DNA of 64,000 bases. Origin: Kudoa neothunni. Its lineage: Eukaryota; Cnidaria. The stretch is taken from contig OZ199839.1 of assembly GCA_964304625.1 (NCBI GenBank), positions 10,974,001 through 11,038,000 of the forward strand. The letters are read 5' to 3'. Positions 1 through 13,079 of this stretch are shown one piece after another (positions within the stretch are counted from its first letter, which is position 1; the number at the start of each line of letters is the position of its first letter). Below the pieces are notes generated by a model, which made no database searches, was not told the DNA's origin, and saw nothing but the letters and a program-made list of their open reading frames with translations. A program made the position numbers and the translations under genes.

Positions 1-465
1 ATGTATATTTTTTAGTGATTTTAACTGAGGTAACACTGTATCTTTGTATTTTGTAGTGGCAGAATTTCAACACGAACTACGCATAATACATGGCTCCCTC
101 GTAAATCAATCTCAACAGCAATAATCCACGTATATATATATACATACATACATACATACGTTTCTGCTTAGTTGATATAACTGTTTTTACGTTTGTTTAT
201 TGTATTTCCAAATATTTATAAATTTCACAGCACCGCGTAGAAAAAATACACAATTATAAACAAAAATATGTATCGTTACTAACAAAAACAACAGTGCTTT
301 CAATTAGCAACTAATACGAGATCTAACCCATTATAATAAAATGAATAATATTTTGATGAGATGACATTGTGTTAAGTTGTAAAAAATTAGTTCATCCCTG
401 GTCTTTCAGACTTTAAGCATTTTCTCCGTACACTAACGCTAGGCCTACTCAAACAAGGATTAGAT
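1..465. other. intergenic, downstream of the bZIP gene
   Basis: AT-rich sequence beyond the bZIP stop codon. I see no coding segment. A short TA/CATA simple repeat lies at about 131-161. Confidence 0.6.
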
Positions 466-2549
466 CTATTGAGAAAATGATGCGGTCTTGGGTTTGACAC
501 CACAAACATTGGTGATGGTGACAAACTTGGCATTGTAAGTGTTGTGTAAAACAATGGGGGATTCGAGCCGATAGTTGATATTTTCTAAATCATCAATATA
601 GAATCAACAAAACAAATCCCAAATCAATGCTCACCTCTTTCTATGGATGGGGAAGAAATGTTGGTGTGATTTCCATCTTGGATCAACGTGTTTGATTTGT
701 ATTTAAGTACGCCGAGAATCTCATGAAGAACTTCGTTACGTTGATTGAGCAACTCAGTTTCATTCAAACGTTTTTGACGACACATTCTTGCAGCATACTT
801 GTTTCTAACTTTTCTTCGGAATTCCTTCAATTTGTTGTAGGTCTCTTCGTGGTAGTATTGTGAGAGATCGTGAAAATCATTGGATGGATGGTTAGCAACG
901 ATTTTTTCCATATCAGTTGATAGATCACTAAAGTCATTCTTGACAACGTCAGCAAAAACGTTCTTGTAGTTATAATCTATTAAATTTCAAATGTATACAT
1001 CTAACGGTAGCATTAGTTACTTTGGGGCATGGTAGAGTCTAGGCATGCTTGCGCCAGAGGAGTCATATTATCATCGTTTTCGTCAGTCGCCTTCGCCGGA
1101 ACCTGTTCAATCTTTGTCAATAGAATTTCGAGCGAATCTTCCAAATTATCGACATTGTTTTTTAGCAGGGAATAAATTTTGGGGTTTTTTCTAATTTGAT
1201 TCACGATATTTGCACCTAATGGATGAAGCAGTCGATCATTGGTATCAGAATAACAGTCAACACTTACATTTAGCTTCTTCGGTAGTAACGTCAAAACTTT
1301 TAGATTGAATAGGAATTTGTTCGGCTTCCCTGAGTTTAATTTTTGAGACTGATAGTTCGTTTTTAAGCTGAGCAGGTTTAACCATCAGTGGCATAGGTTT
1401 AACGTTGGCTAGGAAAGGTGAGAATACTGATGGATTGGGGTGTTGGTTGGCTAAAACCAACTTGGGAAGTTTAAAGGTGGGTATATAAGAATTTTGTTGA
1501 CTAGTATCAACAGTAGATCGTTTAAAACCAGATGGTTCAGTTGCAATGATTGGTGAACAGGAATTGAGCTTTAGATTCGACCGATCTGTTCCAATATTGT
1601 TAATGTTTAACTTTTCAACATGAGGTGGTTGAAGCGATTGAGTTTTATTATGGGCGGCATTAGATGTAGCTTGGCAATGACCATCAATCAGCTCAACGCG
1701 TCGAGAATTGGGATCGATTTGCCCAGGACAAGAATTGCTATGGGGAGGGTTGAAATGTGGTTGAGTTTGATTGAAATTGCTCAACGATGCCGATTTTGCG
1801 GTAAATCGAGAACGTTTTTTCTTGGCTTTCATTGGATCATAGATATTGTAAAGTTCCCCGTCACAAAAATCCCTCAAATAATCTTTTTTCACGTAGCTGA
1901 GGTCATACTCCAACTCTTGCTTAGCTTGCTCGCTAGCGGACAATGTGTCGATGTTTCCATCACTATGTTTATGTTTATGTTTATAAGAACTGGTGTTGGA
2001 ATATAGATCCGATCCGGAGAATATATCGAATGTAGCTCTCATTCCAGTCAGCGTGCTCAACGAGACTGTTTCGTCGACTTCCCCGGGTTGAACTAAATAC
2101 CAAGATAAAAAACTAAATCCAACCGGCACTAATGGAATCATACGTTTGTTGAGTTTGGCCCGACGATATTTGCGGGCAGCTTCTAGCTTTCTATTGTCTA
2201 TTTCAGACCTTCGGAGCCGGTTTCTGCCACTGCGGCTGTTGCAAGAGGAATTTTGTTCGCTCTTGGAGGAATATGCATGTCGCATTTGGCTTTGTGAGCT
2301 GTATTCGCGACTGCTGTTGATGGTGGGCGAACTACAAAGAGCAACTGAAGACGTATTTTCGGTGGGTTTTTCAAGTTCCGCAATGTATCTTTTTTGGTCC
2401 TCAATAATGAAATCGGTTGGTCTTCGATTGTAAACCTCGTTTATCACTTCCTCCTGGGTGAGCAAACACATAAACATAGCCATTTGCATATATCTGGTAT
2501 TGCCGAATAAGATTTCTTGGTTACTTGTCCGCCTGTTTTCTTGATCCAT
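466..2549 (-). CDS. CNC/SKN-1-like bZIP transcription factor
   Basis: Predicted nuclear DNA-binding transcription factor. Four exons (2549-1268, 1215-1021, 976-635, 584-466) with introns of 52, 44 and 50 nt sum to 1938 nt, 645 residues. The basic region is in exon 3: EFRRKVRNKYAARMCRQKR carries the N-x2-A-A-x2-C-R signature, closest in flavour to CNC/Nrf and nematode SKN-1, followed by a short leucine-containing zipper (ETELLNQRNEVLHEIL). The long first exon is Ser/Asn-rich, presumably the activation region, with a second basic patch (RNRLRRSEIDNRKLEAARKY) and a hydrophobic patch (MIPLVPVGFSFLSWYLV). Roughly 40 residues follow the exon-3 region. CNC factors usually act with small Maf partners, and the short zipper would fit an obligate heterodimer; both are inference. 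Assignment to bZIP is firm, to CNC tentative. Confidence 0.8.
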
Positions 2550-5500
2550 GTTTAAAAGCGTGGGAATTCCTTTGGGATGGTCTAGATAAGGCGTATTCGA
2601 ATTAATAGTGTAAGGGATGGATGCCGAAATTTAAGGATGTGGTAACAAACACAACAACAAATAACCGATTAGATTTAAAATTAGGATTTCAACCACTCAA
2701 GTAACAATCAAATATTAAAACTGTTCGATATTTTCACCTGTAAACAACAAATAATATACCTGCTAAATGTGATACTATAGAGTGTTGATTTAAATAGTGT
2801 TTTATGAGAGCCCAATTCAACTAATTCTCACCTTAAGCCTAATCAAGTATACCGAAGTATTACCACTATAGGGAGTGTGAATATTACAGTGTATAACGTG
2901 TGTGAATGTTTGGCGTCTTCAACAACAACAAACACCAATACCACAAGTGACTCGATGAAACAACTATTTGATTATAGTTGTTAGCGTCGGTTGTGAAAAA
3001 TTGGCAGCTTCCAACCCTCTCTGCAAATATATAATCCGCCACCTGTCGAAGGACACTTGAAACAATCCCGACCCTTTCACAATAGGCGACGCCTTCGATT
3101 ATTCGTCCGAGCTTATTATTATTATTATTATTGGAATATCATTTAATAGCATCATTATCAGTGGCAAATACTATACAGTGACACATATGTGATAGTGGCA
3201 ATAAATCATTGTTTTCAGTTGCGATCATTTTTCGATAAAATATTATCATACTTGGATTAGCTTGGGAAGAATCGCTAAAATGTCTTGCATACAAACGTTA
3301 TTTAATTCGAGGTTGACTTAGGATAATGAAAACAAAATGACCGGCGAGGTGTTGGTTGCCTCAGCTGGCATCAATGATTAACAAATATTAATCTTAGAAA
3401 TGATTTTAAAGCCTTTCGATTACATTAAGTTATGTCAGGTTGAATTGAATTAGATTACGCTAAATTAAAGATTTCGTCGACCACGCTATATAAAAGTAAT
3501 TCCATTTTAATTGTTCCATCACATCTCATGATCATAATACTACTGCTAATAATAATCGTCGCTATCATAATTCTATAACATTGCAACCACTAATTAGCGA
3601 TAAAATATTAATGCGTAAAATATGAACTAATCATTTTTGATAGTCTTTTTAAAGCTCACTATTAATTGATCTATTTGGATGATATGAGCTGCGGCATTTT
3701 CTTTGAATTCGCGCGCTCTTTTATAAAATTATAAAAGGTCCCGAGGGAGTTAAATAAGAATAGCGATAGTGGGGCGGTACCAAAATTCAAATCACTTTCA
3801 AAATTATTATCACAAACAACCTAATACAACATTTAATATATAATTTGATCCATCTTTATGTCGTGCTCGTCTTGTGGAATAGGCTCGTCCAAAAGTTGGC
3901 AACTATAACACACGCCTAAGCCGAAAAAATAATCAGCATTCAACCTAACTATATTTGGCGTAATAAACTACAATTACCAACCATCAGCTTTATTCGGTCG
4001 GTGGCCGTCTTCCAAATATTTTCTAAGAAATCTGTCGTAATAGGCCTAAAACAGATAACGCAATTTCAATATGAACCTTTTATTTGTTTAATAGAAATGA
4101 TTCTTTTGTTGTATATCGATATTTTAACATCCGACCAATTTTTACACGCGTGACGTGAGAATTTTAATCAGAATAAACCAAAAATTTTTTAAAGCAATAT
4201 AGTTGGTTATGCTATTGATCAAACATGTGTGGGCGTCGTTAACTAAAGTAAACGTTCCTTAATGGCACGCTTGCGTAATATGAATTATACAAAGTGGCGG
4301 TATCATATTTTAATCCACCGATTAATTGTAGTGTTAAGATTTTTTTATAATTTAAGCATCTGTCGTAACGCATTCAGGTAATGATGAAATCTATAAGTTT
4401 ATATTGAAATCTACGTATTGCCATTCACGATAACTCCTGAAGTAATCGTCGCGTGACCTATATAGGATTATAAATTTGGTACCAAATGCATCCACATCGT
4501 ACATTCTAGTTATACAACGCAAAATTATTTATCAGTTTTTTATATTTCAAATAAACCCTATTCTTTTATTTGAATTACTTTATGAGATATAGGCAATTAT
4601 TACTGATGTGGTACAGTTAGATAACCAATAATATGTAATTTCATTATTACATTTTATTCATCGGTTATATTCGTTGACACACATTATAAGATTTTTATGA
4701 TTTTAAAGGGAGAAATTTTCGGAAATTGTTTGAATTGAACTCGAGGCGTTGTCGATGTATGTGTGACACGTGACCAATTCTAATACGTAATGTATGTAAT
4801 TTTTTGGCTAAATTGTGTATATTGAATTTTTTATTGAAAATTAAATTTAAATTCAAAAGAAGTAATTTTTGGAAAAGTTCGAAATAATGGGAAAATTAAT
4901 TCATTACGAATCCAGGTGTGCGATATTGGTCATCATTAGAGATTTTACAATATATGTTGTATTTATATTAATTTTTTGTGTCAGGCACGAAAAACTCTAT
5001 CTGACCGCAAGCTTGGAATCCATCGGAACATAGCGAGAAAAGTGTTCGAATGAATGCATTAACCTTAATATATTATTTTCGTATAAGACAGTTATTGCAT
5101 ATGTTTTAATGTTGCCTGAAAATACTATTTAAATATAAATGGATATAGATTGAAAGTTTTTTATTCATTTTATTATATTTTGTAAGAAAATATATAACAT
5201 TTATATCCGTATGTTGAAATCGATTCTTCCTGTAATATACATATTTTGGAACGTGCATAATAATTTGTATAAAAATCCATATTTATTGCTTCTCCTATTA
5301 ATTTGTAGGTGTAGCAGTTTTATCGTTAAAGACTTACCTATCTTGAGTAGAGTTTACTGAATGATTAGAATAATCGTTATAATGTAAGAATATTTTTTAA
5401 TAGTTTATATTTATTACTGCTGAATGGCTTACCAATAAATAAAAAACTAAAATAATCGTCTGCCAAATTTTTTGTCATATCGGCTAAATTTTCCTTATTG

Positions 5501-6713
5501 TACCGAAAAATAATGCAATCAAATAAATACCTTCATATCGCGCCAATCAAATTCTGCGCAATCCCCCAATCAGGTGAAATTTTGCAAGATCTTTTTCGAA
5601 TAATTAGTTGTTAAGGGCACTATTCGGTGTAATATTTCTTCATGGATAAAAATGCTGCATATCTGTGACTTTGTGTAAATGTTTTATTGGATTTTTATTT
5701 AATTTTGCCCGTGACTCTTTCATTATTTTCTTTTTTTTGAACAATCCCATAATGTATTGAAATCATTCAAACTTTATAGTACGCCACTTTTAAACTGTAC
5801 TCGGATTTTAAATACATGAAGCTTCGTGTGTATTTTTAAGTAATATTCTATTATAATTCAGGACTACGAGTCGCACATTTATCATCGAATTAAGTATCAT
5901 AATCAAAGTCAGAGTTACATAAATCATCACTATGGAAACTAAACAAATTTGTAGGACTCATAAAATTGTAATATATTATAGAATGCTTAAAAATATGAGA
6001 ATAAAGATGATCTTGAAGCAGTATATATTGTAGAATACGAGCGATAATTCAAAGGAAATCACGCTTTCCACAAAAGGTTAAATATAGTCTCTCCATTTTT
6101 TTTTAATATTAAAAAGTTACAAAACACGAGTTTTCTTCGTAATATTGTGAGAAACAGAATATGCATATGAGATGTACTTTGAAGATAAAAAGAGGCTGAA
6201 AATCGAATTTATATAAAAATAAGATAAAAGATCACAAACTTATTTAATTTAGTTTTTTCTTTAAAATATTGAACAAAAAATATTTATATGTTTGAAATAT
6301 TTGATCACGATCGAGAATTAAAAATAATTTAATATAAAAATCTCAAAATGAAAATATTTAAACCGCTGGCTTAAAATTTCTATCAAAATGCCGTATGTCA
6401 ATTCTAGGGCTTGAGTTCTAACAAAAATAATATTATCTAAAAACAAGAACCTTCAAATTTAAAGAGATATAATAATCGAAACATTTTTTCCACATAAATA
6501 GTCTCTTTGTGAAAAAAATTTAATTTTTTAACAATATAATGTATTTTCTAGTTAAATTTAAATACGCATATATTAAATCAATTGATACAAAAATATGAGG
6601 TTAGTTAAGAGGAAACATAACAAAACATTATCATATTTGGATCAAGTTAACGAACTATATTCGTGATTTTAGACAACATCCATTTAAAAAAGGGGGATAA
6701 ACGTTTAATAAGT
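2550..6713. other. intergenic between bZIP and MTHFS-like gene
   Basis: About 4.2 kb of AT-rich DNA. 2550-3200 is less AT-rich and probably holds the bZIP 5' UTR and promoter. It contains a minus-strand frame without stops at about 2890-3110, but that has no start and no recognisable motif. A (TTA)n tract lies at about 3114-3132. I searched 5000-6700 for a further MTHFS exon and found none. Confidence 0.5.
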
Positions 6714-7480
6714 TTAAAATACAATGTTTAAATTAACAGCCGCTTTTTCTAATGTGAAACAAATTACCTTTCCCCTTCCAAGCCTCGCTCCGTTCTATTA
6801 TCAAAACCTCCATAATTAATTTATGTACATTTTAATTGAGGTTACCTTATTAAAACCTAGCCCTGGAACAAATATCACGTCAAATTTGGATGGTCCTAAG
6901 TAAGTGTAATCAATACAAATATAATAAACTGCATCAACTACCCATTATTAATGGTAATGACAATTGCGATGCCATCATCGATAGGCATTCACTGGGTTCA
7001 GCAATATTGAATTGATTGATATAGTTAAGTTCTTGGTGGTCTCGTATTTGAACCATGACCATTGTATTTTTGCTGATGATTTTGGGTACAAAAATATTTT
7101 TTCTACAATTGAAATGATTCTTGTGTGATTTAAAAATATCAAGAATTATGCTACTTAGGATCTATCAGCATCTTCTAAAAAGTATCACAACACATAAATC
7201 CATCATTCAATTACAAAATTTTATATTATACCTTGATCAACAAATGCGTATCGACCTCGTCATGTCTGCTTACAAATATGCCTATGTTTGTGCCTTCACG
7301 GTATATTGGATGAGAGAGGACCTAGTAGAGAGAATGTTAGTTTGATTAAAAATAAAAAGATTAAACTTTATTTAAAATTTTGTGATTTTGTTGGGACCTC
7401 TCCATGGGGGTCATTGAATATTTGATTCTTCTTAAACAAATCTTGCGTAATTGATCTTTCAATTTAACTGTCCCATTCAT
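6714..7480 (-). CDS. MTHFS: 5-formyltetrahydrofolate cyclo-ligase-like protein, C-terminally short
   Basis: MTHFS makes 5,10-methenyl-THF from 5-formyl-THF using ATP, in the cytosol. Six exons (7480-7367, 7321-7232, 7174-7155, 7102-6942, 6895-6846, 6794-6714) sum to 516 nt, 171 residues, with all phases consistent. Visible family marks in order: N-terminal KLKDQLRKI helix, IGIFVSRHDEVDTHLLIK (human ISIFLSMQDEIETEEIIK), a conserved-looking FNIAEP (human WNIPQP), then DVIFVPGLGFNK and RLGRGK. In the family RLGRGK is followed at once by GYYD, which binds substrate. Here the frame instead reads VICFTLEKAAVNL and stops, so about 30-50 C-terminal residues are missing. A GT sits directly after RLGRGK, so a distant last exon is possible, but I did not find one. 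The gene is real; its activity is doubtful. Confidence 0.75.
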
Positions 7481-9734
7481 TTAGTTTCCTTAGGTTAGCT
7501 GCAAATATTATTCTTTATTCTTAACGTTTTCTCTCAATTTAATCGGCACACACAGCTTGGTAGTCCCTATTATTATATAAAGTGACATTTGGCGCTAAAA
7601 CTAATACTCAGATAAATAATATAGGCTGGATTCGACAATTCTTGACTTTTCTCGAATCTAAAACTCATAAAATAGGCAGTAGGTTATATTCGAAAGTCAG
7701 AAATCATTAATGGGATCAGAATGAAAAAACTGAGCGAATAAATATTGTGAAAGGGCACGTTTACCCGACTAATGGATTAAAATTGATCCTGCCTATGTTG
7801 TTCATAACAGAATTGCTAGACTTTGTGCATATCGTTCAGTACTAGTCTAACGTTGATGGCTTCATTCTTTTGAAATAAAATAAAATTTGTGAACTTTTTT
7901 AATTACTCCAGCCAGAATTTTTTTATTAATTGCTAATCCACGGTAGTGGCTGTTGCCACGCTAACTTATGATCCCAAGTTGTGTTCGTCTATTGACACGA
8001 AAACGAATTTCTCTAAATTCTAAAAATTTTTAGACCTATAATTTTCTCTATTAATCAAACACATTTTTTCTATTGAATTTTAAATTTTCAAGTTGAAATG
8101 TTGTTTTTTTAATCTCACGATAAAAACCATTCTTTTTTGCAACTTATAACCATAAAAAGTGGTTTGAAAGCTTAAAATTTTATTTTTTTACTTTCAAAAA
8201 TTGATTTTCAGAGTAGTATTTGATATTATATTATCACAATTTAATATTTTCGGTGTATTTTCGAACCTCAATTCGACGAATCTCTAATTGACGTAACTAA
8301 GCCACATTTATTCAATGGACATATGCTATATTATTATACAAAAAATAATACAGTTGCTTATAAACTTTATGATGCCTAAATTTTTAGTTTTATGATGTTT
8401 CGTCCGATCTATTTGGATACTTAGAAACAGCTACCACTGAGATGGGTATTACAAAATTTTCTGAATATAAAACTCACAAAATTTGTGATCAGGGTTTAAA
8501 AATAAGATTGGATGCGATAATTATTATTAATAATTATAAATAATTCCCCCAAGACTGACTTAAGGATCATATACCACTAAATGAAAAATCCTGTACTTTT
8601 ATAAGCTTTTTTGAAAAATTATTTTTTTAATACAGCCACATATCTCTTACATGACAAAAGTTAATAGGATTTTTAGTGGGAGTATCTATTGGTCTGAAAG
8701 AAATTTAATCCCTTTGTATGGTTTAGATCGTAGTTGGTCATTTTTCATCCACACGGATATATTGAGGGACAAAAAATAGTCAAAAACGATTTATATAATA
8801 GATATCAACCGTGTCTGAGAGTCATAGATGGAATTGAAGTGTATTAAAATTAAAAGGGGGAGAGTGCGTTCTATTTTAAATTTAATTTGAGGGGACAATA
8901 ATAATAATAGCAGCAACCTTCTAAAAATTATAATAATTCATGGTTACTGATGTTTAGGATAATGAAAATATGGCTTGTTTAAAATTTAAAAGTTACTCGC
9001 GATTGCGCTTTTTTCGCCACTATAACCATTTAATTTGAAGCATCAGGAGTCATATGTGACAAGAAGGGTGCGGATAATTGCCCATCACTAATCTCGCTCA
9101 ATAATATTAGATGACTTTGATTCTGACGTCTACCATAATATTAAGTCTGAAGATGATGACTTTTTCGATTCTAATATCTCTATATGTATTGAATTCTCTA
9201 TTTTTAAAGTGAAAAAAGAAATATTAAAAAATTTTAGTATAATCATTCATTTTATTAGTGATTTTCAACCCTTCAACCTTATTTTCGGCAGTATCAATTT
9301 ATGGAAATTTAATTCGCAAAAATTCTTAATCATGAGAAATAAACTATAATAAAATATATTTTAGCATGACATAAAAAATTGGTTAATATACACAAACAGC
9401 GGATTAGCTATATGCAGAAAAAATTAGTCCGCTGTGAGACCTTTCAATATTTAACAAACATTGGTGTGAATAAATAAGAATTATACTTATATTAGACAAT
9501 AAAATTTTCGGTTTCATCTAGGAGGGATTAAGCAGAATTAGTTACACTAGAGAACCGATTTTTGCGCTACTGTAGATCTTAATGTAAATATATGCAAAAG
9601 CCTAACTTTTTAGAGAAGTCTAATAAGATTAATATATTTGTTAATCATTAATTAAAATTTTGTTATTCACTGTCTAATTAGATTTATTAATAAAAACAAA
9701 TTAAAATTAATGAATTCTGATAATTATCCTTCAT
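7481..9734. other. intergenic
   Basis: AT-rich, no gene recognised. A 9-of-10 bp hairpin (CAGCGGATTA against TAGTCCGCTG) lies at about 9403-9442. An acidic open stretch at about 9110-9170 recalls a piggyBac N-terminus but is too short to call. Confidence 0.45.
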
Positions 9735-10580
9735 CTGTTATCTATCTTGATATATAAAGTTGACGTGTTCATTTGAATGTTTGCGCAAATACATTCCTTA
9801 TGTCGCTGGTTTTAACGTATTCGGCTTGATAAACATTTTGAAGTTTCTATTAATGGTTTTAGAAACGAAAAAAAGTCTATATTTGATTTTTTAATAACGA
9901 AATGGCAGTGCACGTTATACTCAGATAGATTGAAGCTTTGGAATACCAACACCTTGTCCGTACATTTCTTTGAAATCGTCCTTAAATTAAACATTCAGTG
10001 ATTAAATTCCAGTAGATGGTTGTAATTTTAATTTTTCTAATTATTTTAATTGTTTATATTGATAATGACGTGATATAAAGCTATTTTGGGGAAAGATCGC
10101 ACTAAAATTCATGTCGGGAAAGGGATATTAATTTGAACAATAAAAATTAATTCTCGTAAATGTTCTCCTATCTATATATCTTGTTCTATTTTTTAACTCT
10201 GTTTAGCAGTAGTTAACGGACTTTCTTAGCTAAAACCACATTTTGACTTTGAAAAGTCCCCCAGCCAGAAAATAACGTTTTCGATAACACTTGAAGAGAA
10301 CTAAAATAATTCTGGCACATAAAAAATATGACATTGACCTTAAATTATTTACTATTAGATTTGGCTAATAAATTATTAACTTAATGCTGCGATTGGTGCA
10401 CCCTACCCAAAAATAATCACGATTTAAATTTCAAGATCCAAATCGTTAAAAATATGATGCTTCCAAATAATATTGTTAGCCGCATCTAGGGGTTAAGTTG
10501 AGACATCAATATATTTGTTGAATGTTATTAAGAAATTTTTGGGGTGCTTAATATGCCCAAGCAAAGTAAGGGTAAAGATC
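9735..10580. repeat. unclassified 1.1-kb interspersed repeat, copy A (5' part missing)
   Basis: Collinear with the sequences at 13080-14190 and 42440-43575. Shared anchors include CGCAAATACA, CTTGATAA[AG]CAT, CAGATAGATT[GA]AAGC, ATTGAAATCGTCC and AATAACGTTTT. No terminal inverted repeats, coding frame or target duplication could be fixed, so the class is unknown. This copy begins inside the unit, since the first 300 bases seen in the other two copies are absent. Confidence 0.6.
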
Positions 10581-11143
10581 AGTTCTGTTTTTAGCCAAAT
10601 CGAAACTGATTTTAAAAATCGATTTTTTAATTAGTATAAATTAGCTTCTATTGCCAATTAATACGTTATTTAAAAAAACGACTAAATTAAGTTTTAAATC
10701 TTTCATATTTTTGCACGCAAAAGAATTAGCATTGATAATTGAAAAAATTATTTACAAAACCGAAAACCTTTTTAGAAATAACCGAAACCGAATTGTCTTA
10801 ACCCCTTAAGGCAAAGCTAGACAGTTCGCGCTAAATCTCTATAGGTTATTTAATTATCTTCAATGTAGATTATAATAATGTTATTAACTTAATTATATCA
10901 TTATAAAAAATGTTTATCAACGAAATTTTATTAATAAAGCGCATATAGTTAAAATTTGTTTGATTGTATATTTTGGTCGATTTTTTGTATACCGACAATT
11001 AAAGTCATATAAATAGGATTATAGTATTATTCAATTTTATATAATTCCTTTATGTATCAATTGGTAAATATTATTCTAAATTACAATATATTTATTCGTG
11101 AAAATACGGACCTGATTTATTTGAAGTAATAATTTTCTTGGTG
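10581..11143. other. intergenic, upstream of the Kunitz gene
   Basis: AT-rich. The Kunitz promoter should lie here, but I see no clear TATA box at a fixed distance from the start codon. Confidence 0.4.
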
Positions 11144-12772
11144 ATGATTAATATTTGGATAGTTTTTTCTTTTATAACAACTATTTCACTCGGTTATCTC
11201 AATATTTATTATGATTATAATTATTCTATAATAGAACGAGCTTTGGATTCTTATAAACTGGATGTCGGTGCTCCTCCTTCCTGGATGATTAAACAGCAGC
11301 AAAATGCGGCAGTAGTTGATAGGTGGTATGTTGACGTTAATACCGCCAAATGCAAACAATTTAAATATTTGGGGTCCCTTGGAAATTTTAACAACTTTGT
11401 TTCAAAGGCTGTTTGTGAAAACCATCGTAATTAATAATTTTTTTACATAGTTTAATTCATTTATTAGTTAAATTCACACCTGAAGAGAAATCCAACGCAT
11501 GTGAATTAAGTGTATCAGCGGGTTCGTGTAATTTACCAGAGGAAAATAAATTGGTTAGATGGTATTACTCAAAATCTGCTGTCAAAGGCAGTGATGCTAC
11601 AAACTCTTGCCACGAATTCAAATACAGTGGATGTGGTGGGAACGCCAATAATTTTGAAACTGAAACTGAATGTAAAAATGCTTGTCAAAGTAAGCATATA
11701 AAACTTACGGAATTTGTGCAAATTCTCTAGATAAAATAAACAGTAAGGTCGACGGGACTCCTGATGAAGACAAACTGACCAAAGTTCCTAATGAGTTTGA
11801 TTGCCTTTTCGCAGCAGAAGTGGATAATGCAACGCCAAAAATGGGAATTATCCTCCATAAAGATAAAAAGAAGTGTGTTTATGCTGCTGTGGGTGAGGAT
11901 GCCAAAAGAGGTTATTTTGAGGATCTACCAACCTGCGCAGATATATGCATATGTATTTTTGTGCTAGGATCTCCGATATAATTGCATATAGCTGATTACG
12001 TCGCTGCTTGCAACGCAACCAGCCCTTACCAAATGATACCTAAAAATAATGGATTCGATAAAACCGAATTAAAAGAATATTATTATTTTAATAAAATAAG
12101 AAAAGCCTGTCTCCCCTTTTTGACTCTACCTCCTGATCAGACTGTCAAAGTCGACGATGGCGAAAATAATATATTCAGCTCGGTGGAACTATGCGCAAGT
12201 TTTTGTCCTGCAAGTATTTCTTTATCAAGAAAAGATAAATACTTGATAACGATATAAAAATTAATAAATTAGCTGCCCACGTTGGTGAACTAAAAGGTGT
12301 TGATGTGTGTAATCAACCGAGGGTTGGAATTGCTGGTGATAAAGATTTATACCAGATAGATCGATTTTACTATGAATCTTCTGGAGAAAATCCAAAGACT
12401 TGTCAGCAGTTTAAATTTAACGGAAAAGACATGAACCTGAATAACTTTAAAGACCAACAAACATGTGAGGCCATCTGTAAAACTCCTCTGGAAACCGGAG
12501 TTGTTGACGACAATAAAGTTCCTCAAGTTATTGGTGGAGGAAAAGTTGTGACAAACCTACAAAATATAGTTCCCAAAGGTGGAAATGATCAGGTTTTAAA
12601 CGATACAAAGAGTACTTTAGGGCAGGGAAACACAGAAAATAGGGGAAGTGACATAAGATCAACCAATGGTGGTTCCGATATACTGGGAGGTCAAAAAGAA
12701 CAAGGCGGTATATCTCCTAGGGAAACACCAATTAAATGTTCTTGGTGGAATATATTCTGTCGGTATAAATGA
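11144..12772 (+). CDS. secreted multi-Kunitz-domain protein
   Basis: Predicted secreted protein, 482 residues in five exons (11144-11426, 11468-11689, 11731-11952, 11992-12213, 12273-12772). All introns are phase 1 and 38-59 nt. The first ATG (11144) opens a hydrophobic signal peptide (MINIWIVFSFITTISLGYL). Each exon carries one Kunitz/BPTI-type unit. Exon 2 is canonical with six cysteines at spacing 8-x-7-12-3 (ends SCHEFKYSGCGG ... CKNAC). Exons 3, 4 and 5 keep only cysteines 1, 3, 5 and 6, losing the 2-4 disulfide. Exon 1 is the most degraded unit and keeps two cysteines. Exons 2, 3 and 4 are each exactly 222 nt, pointing to tandem exon duplication. A Gly/Ser/Asn-rich tail ends in CSWWNIFCRYK. 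Kunitz proteins inhibit serine proteases, but units lacking the 2-4 bond often have other roles, so the target is unknown. Confidence 0.88.
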
Positions 12773-13079
12773 TATTACTGATAAATTGAAACTTAGAAAG
12801 TTAACATAGGCCATTTTCAAATAAAAAAACAAATTCTGAAGATACCATATAAAAATGAATTAGATTATAGACAAATAATTTTATATTTCCTTATTTTTAT
12901 TAATTTAGTTGTTCTAACTTTATACGTGTATTTTTTGTCCAAACGCTTAGTAAGTAATAATATTTTATCTTTAAAAAAAGATTTATTATAATTTAATTAG
13001 ATTAACATTTTCTCGACCATATGAGGTTAAAGTAAACTATGAAGTATTATTCGTTTTTATCTAGCTACTATATATACGT
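12773..13079. other. intergenic
   Basis: Three-prime flank of the Kunitz gene, AT-rich. Nothing recognised apart from a short TA/CG simple tract near 13068-13088. Confidence 0.5.

Noticed and set aside
1620-2433. Long plus-strand open frames opposite the bZIP first exon
   Set aside because: They are antisense shadows of a 430-codon exon; they have no motifs and no splice logic, while the minus strand has a recognisable bZIP product.
3335-3380. Short GC-richer frame MTGEVLVASAGIND
   Set aside because: Fourteen codons, no splice partner found; most likely chance.
7121-7345. Plus-strand 74-codon frame
   Set aside because: It overlaps exons 2-4 of the MTHFS-like gene on the other strand, whose exons match the family; the plus frame matches nothing.
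9812-9994. Minus-strand 60-codon frame
   Set aside because: It lies within the 1.1-kb repeat and is not open in the other two copies.
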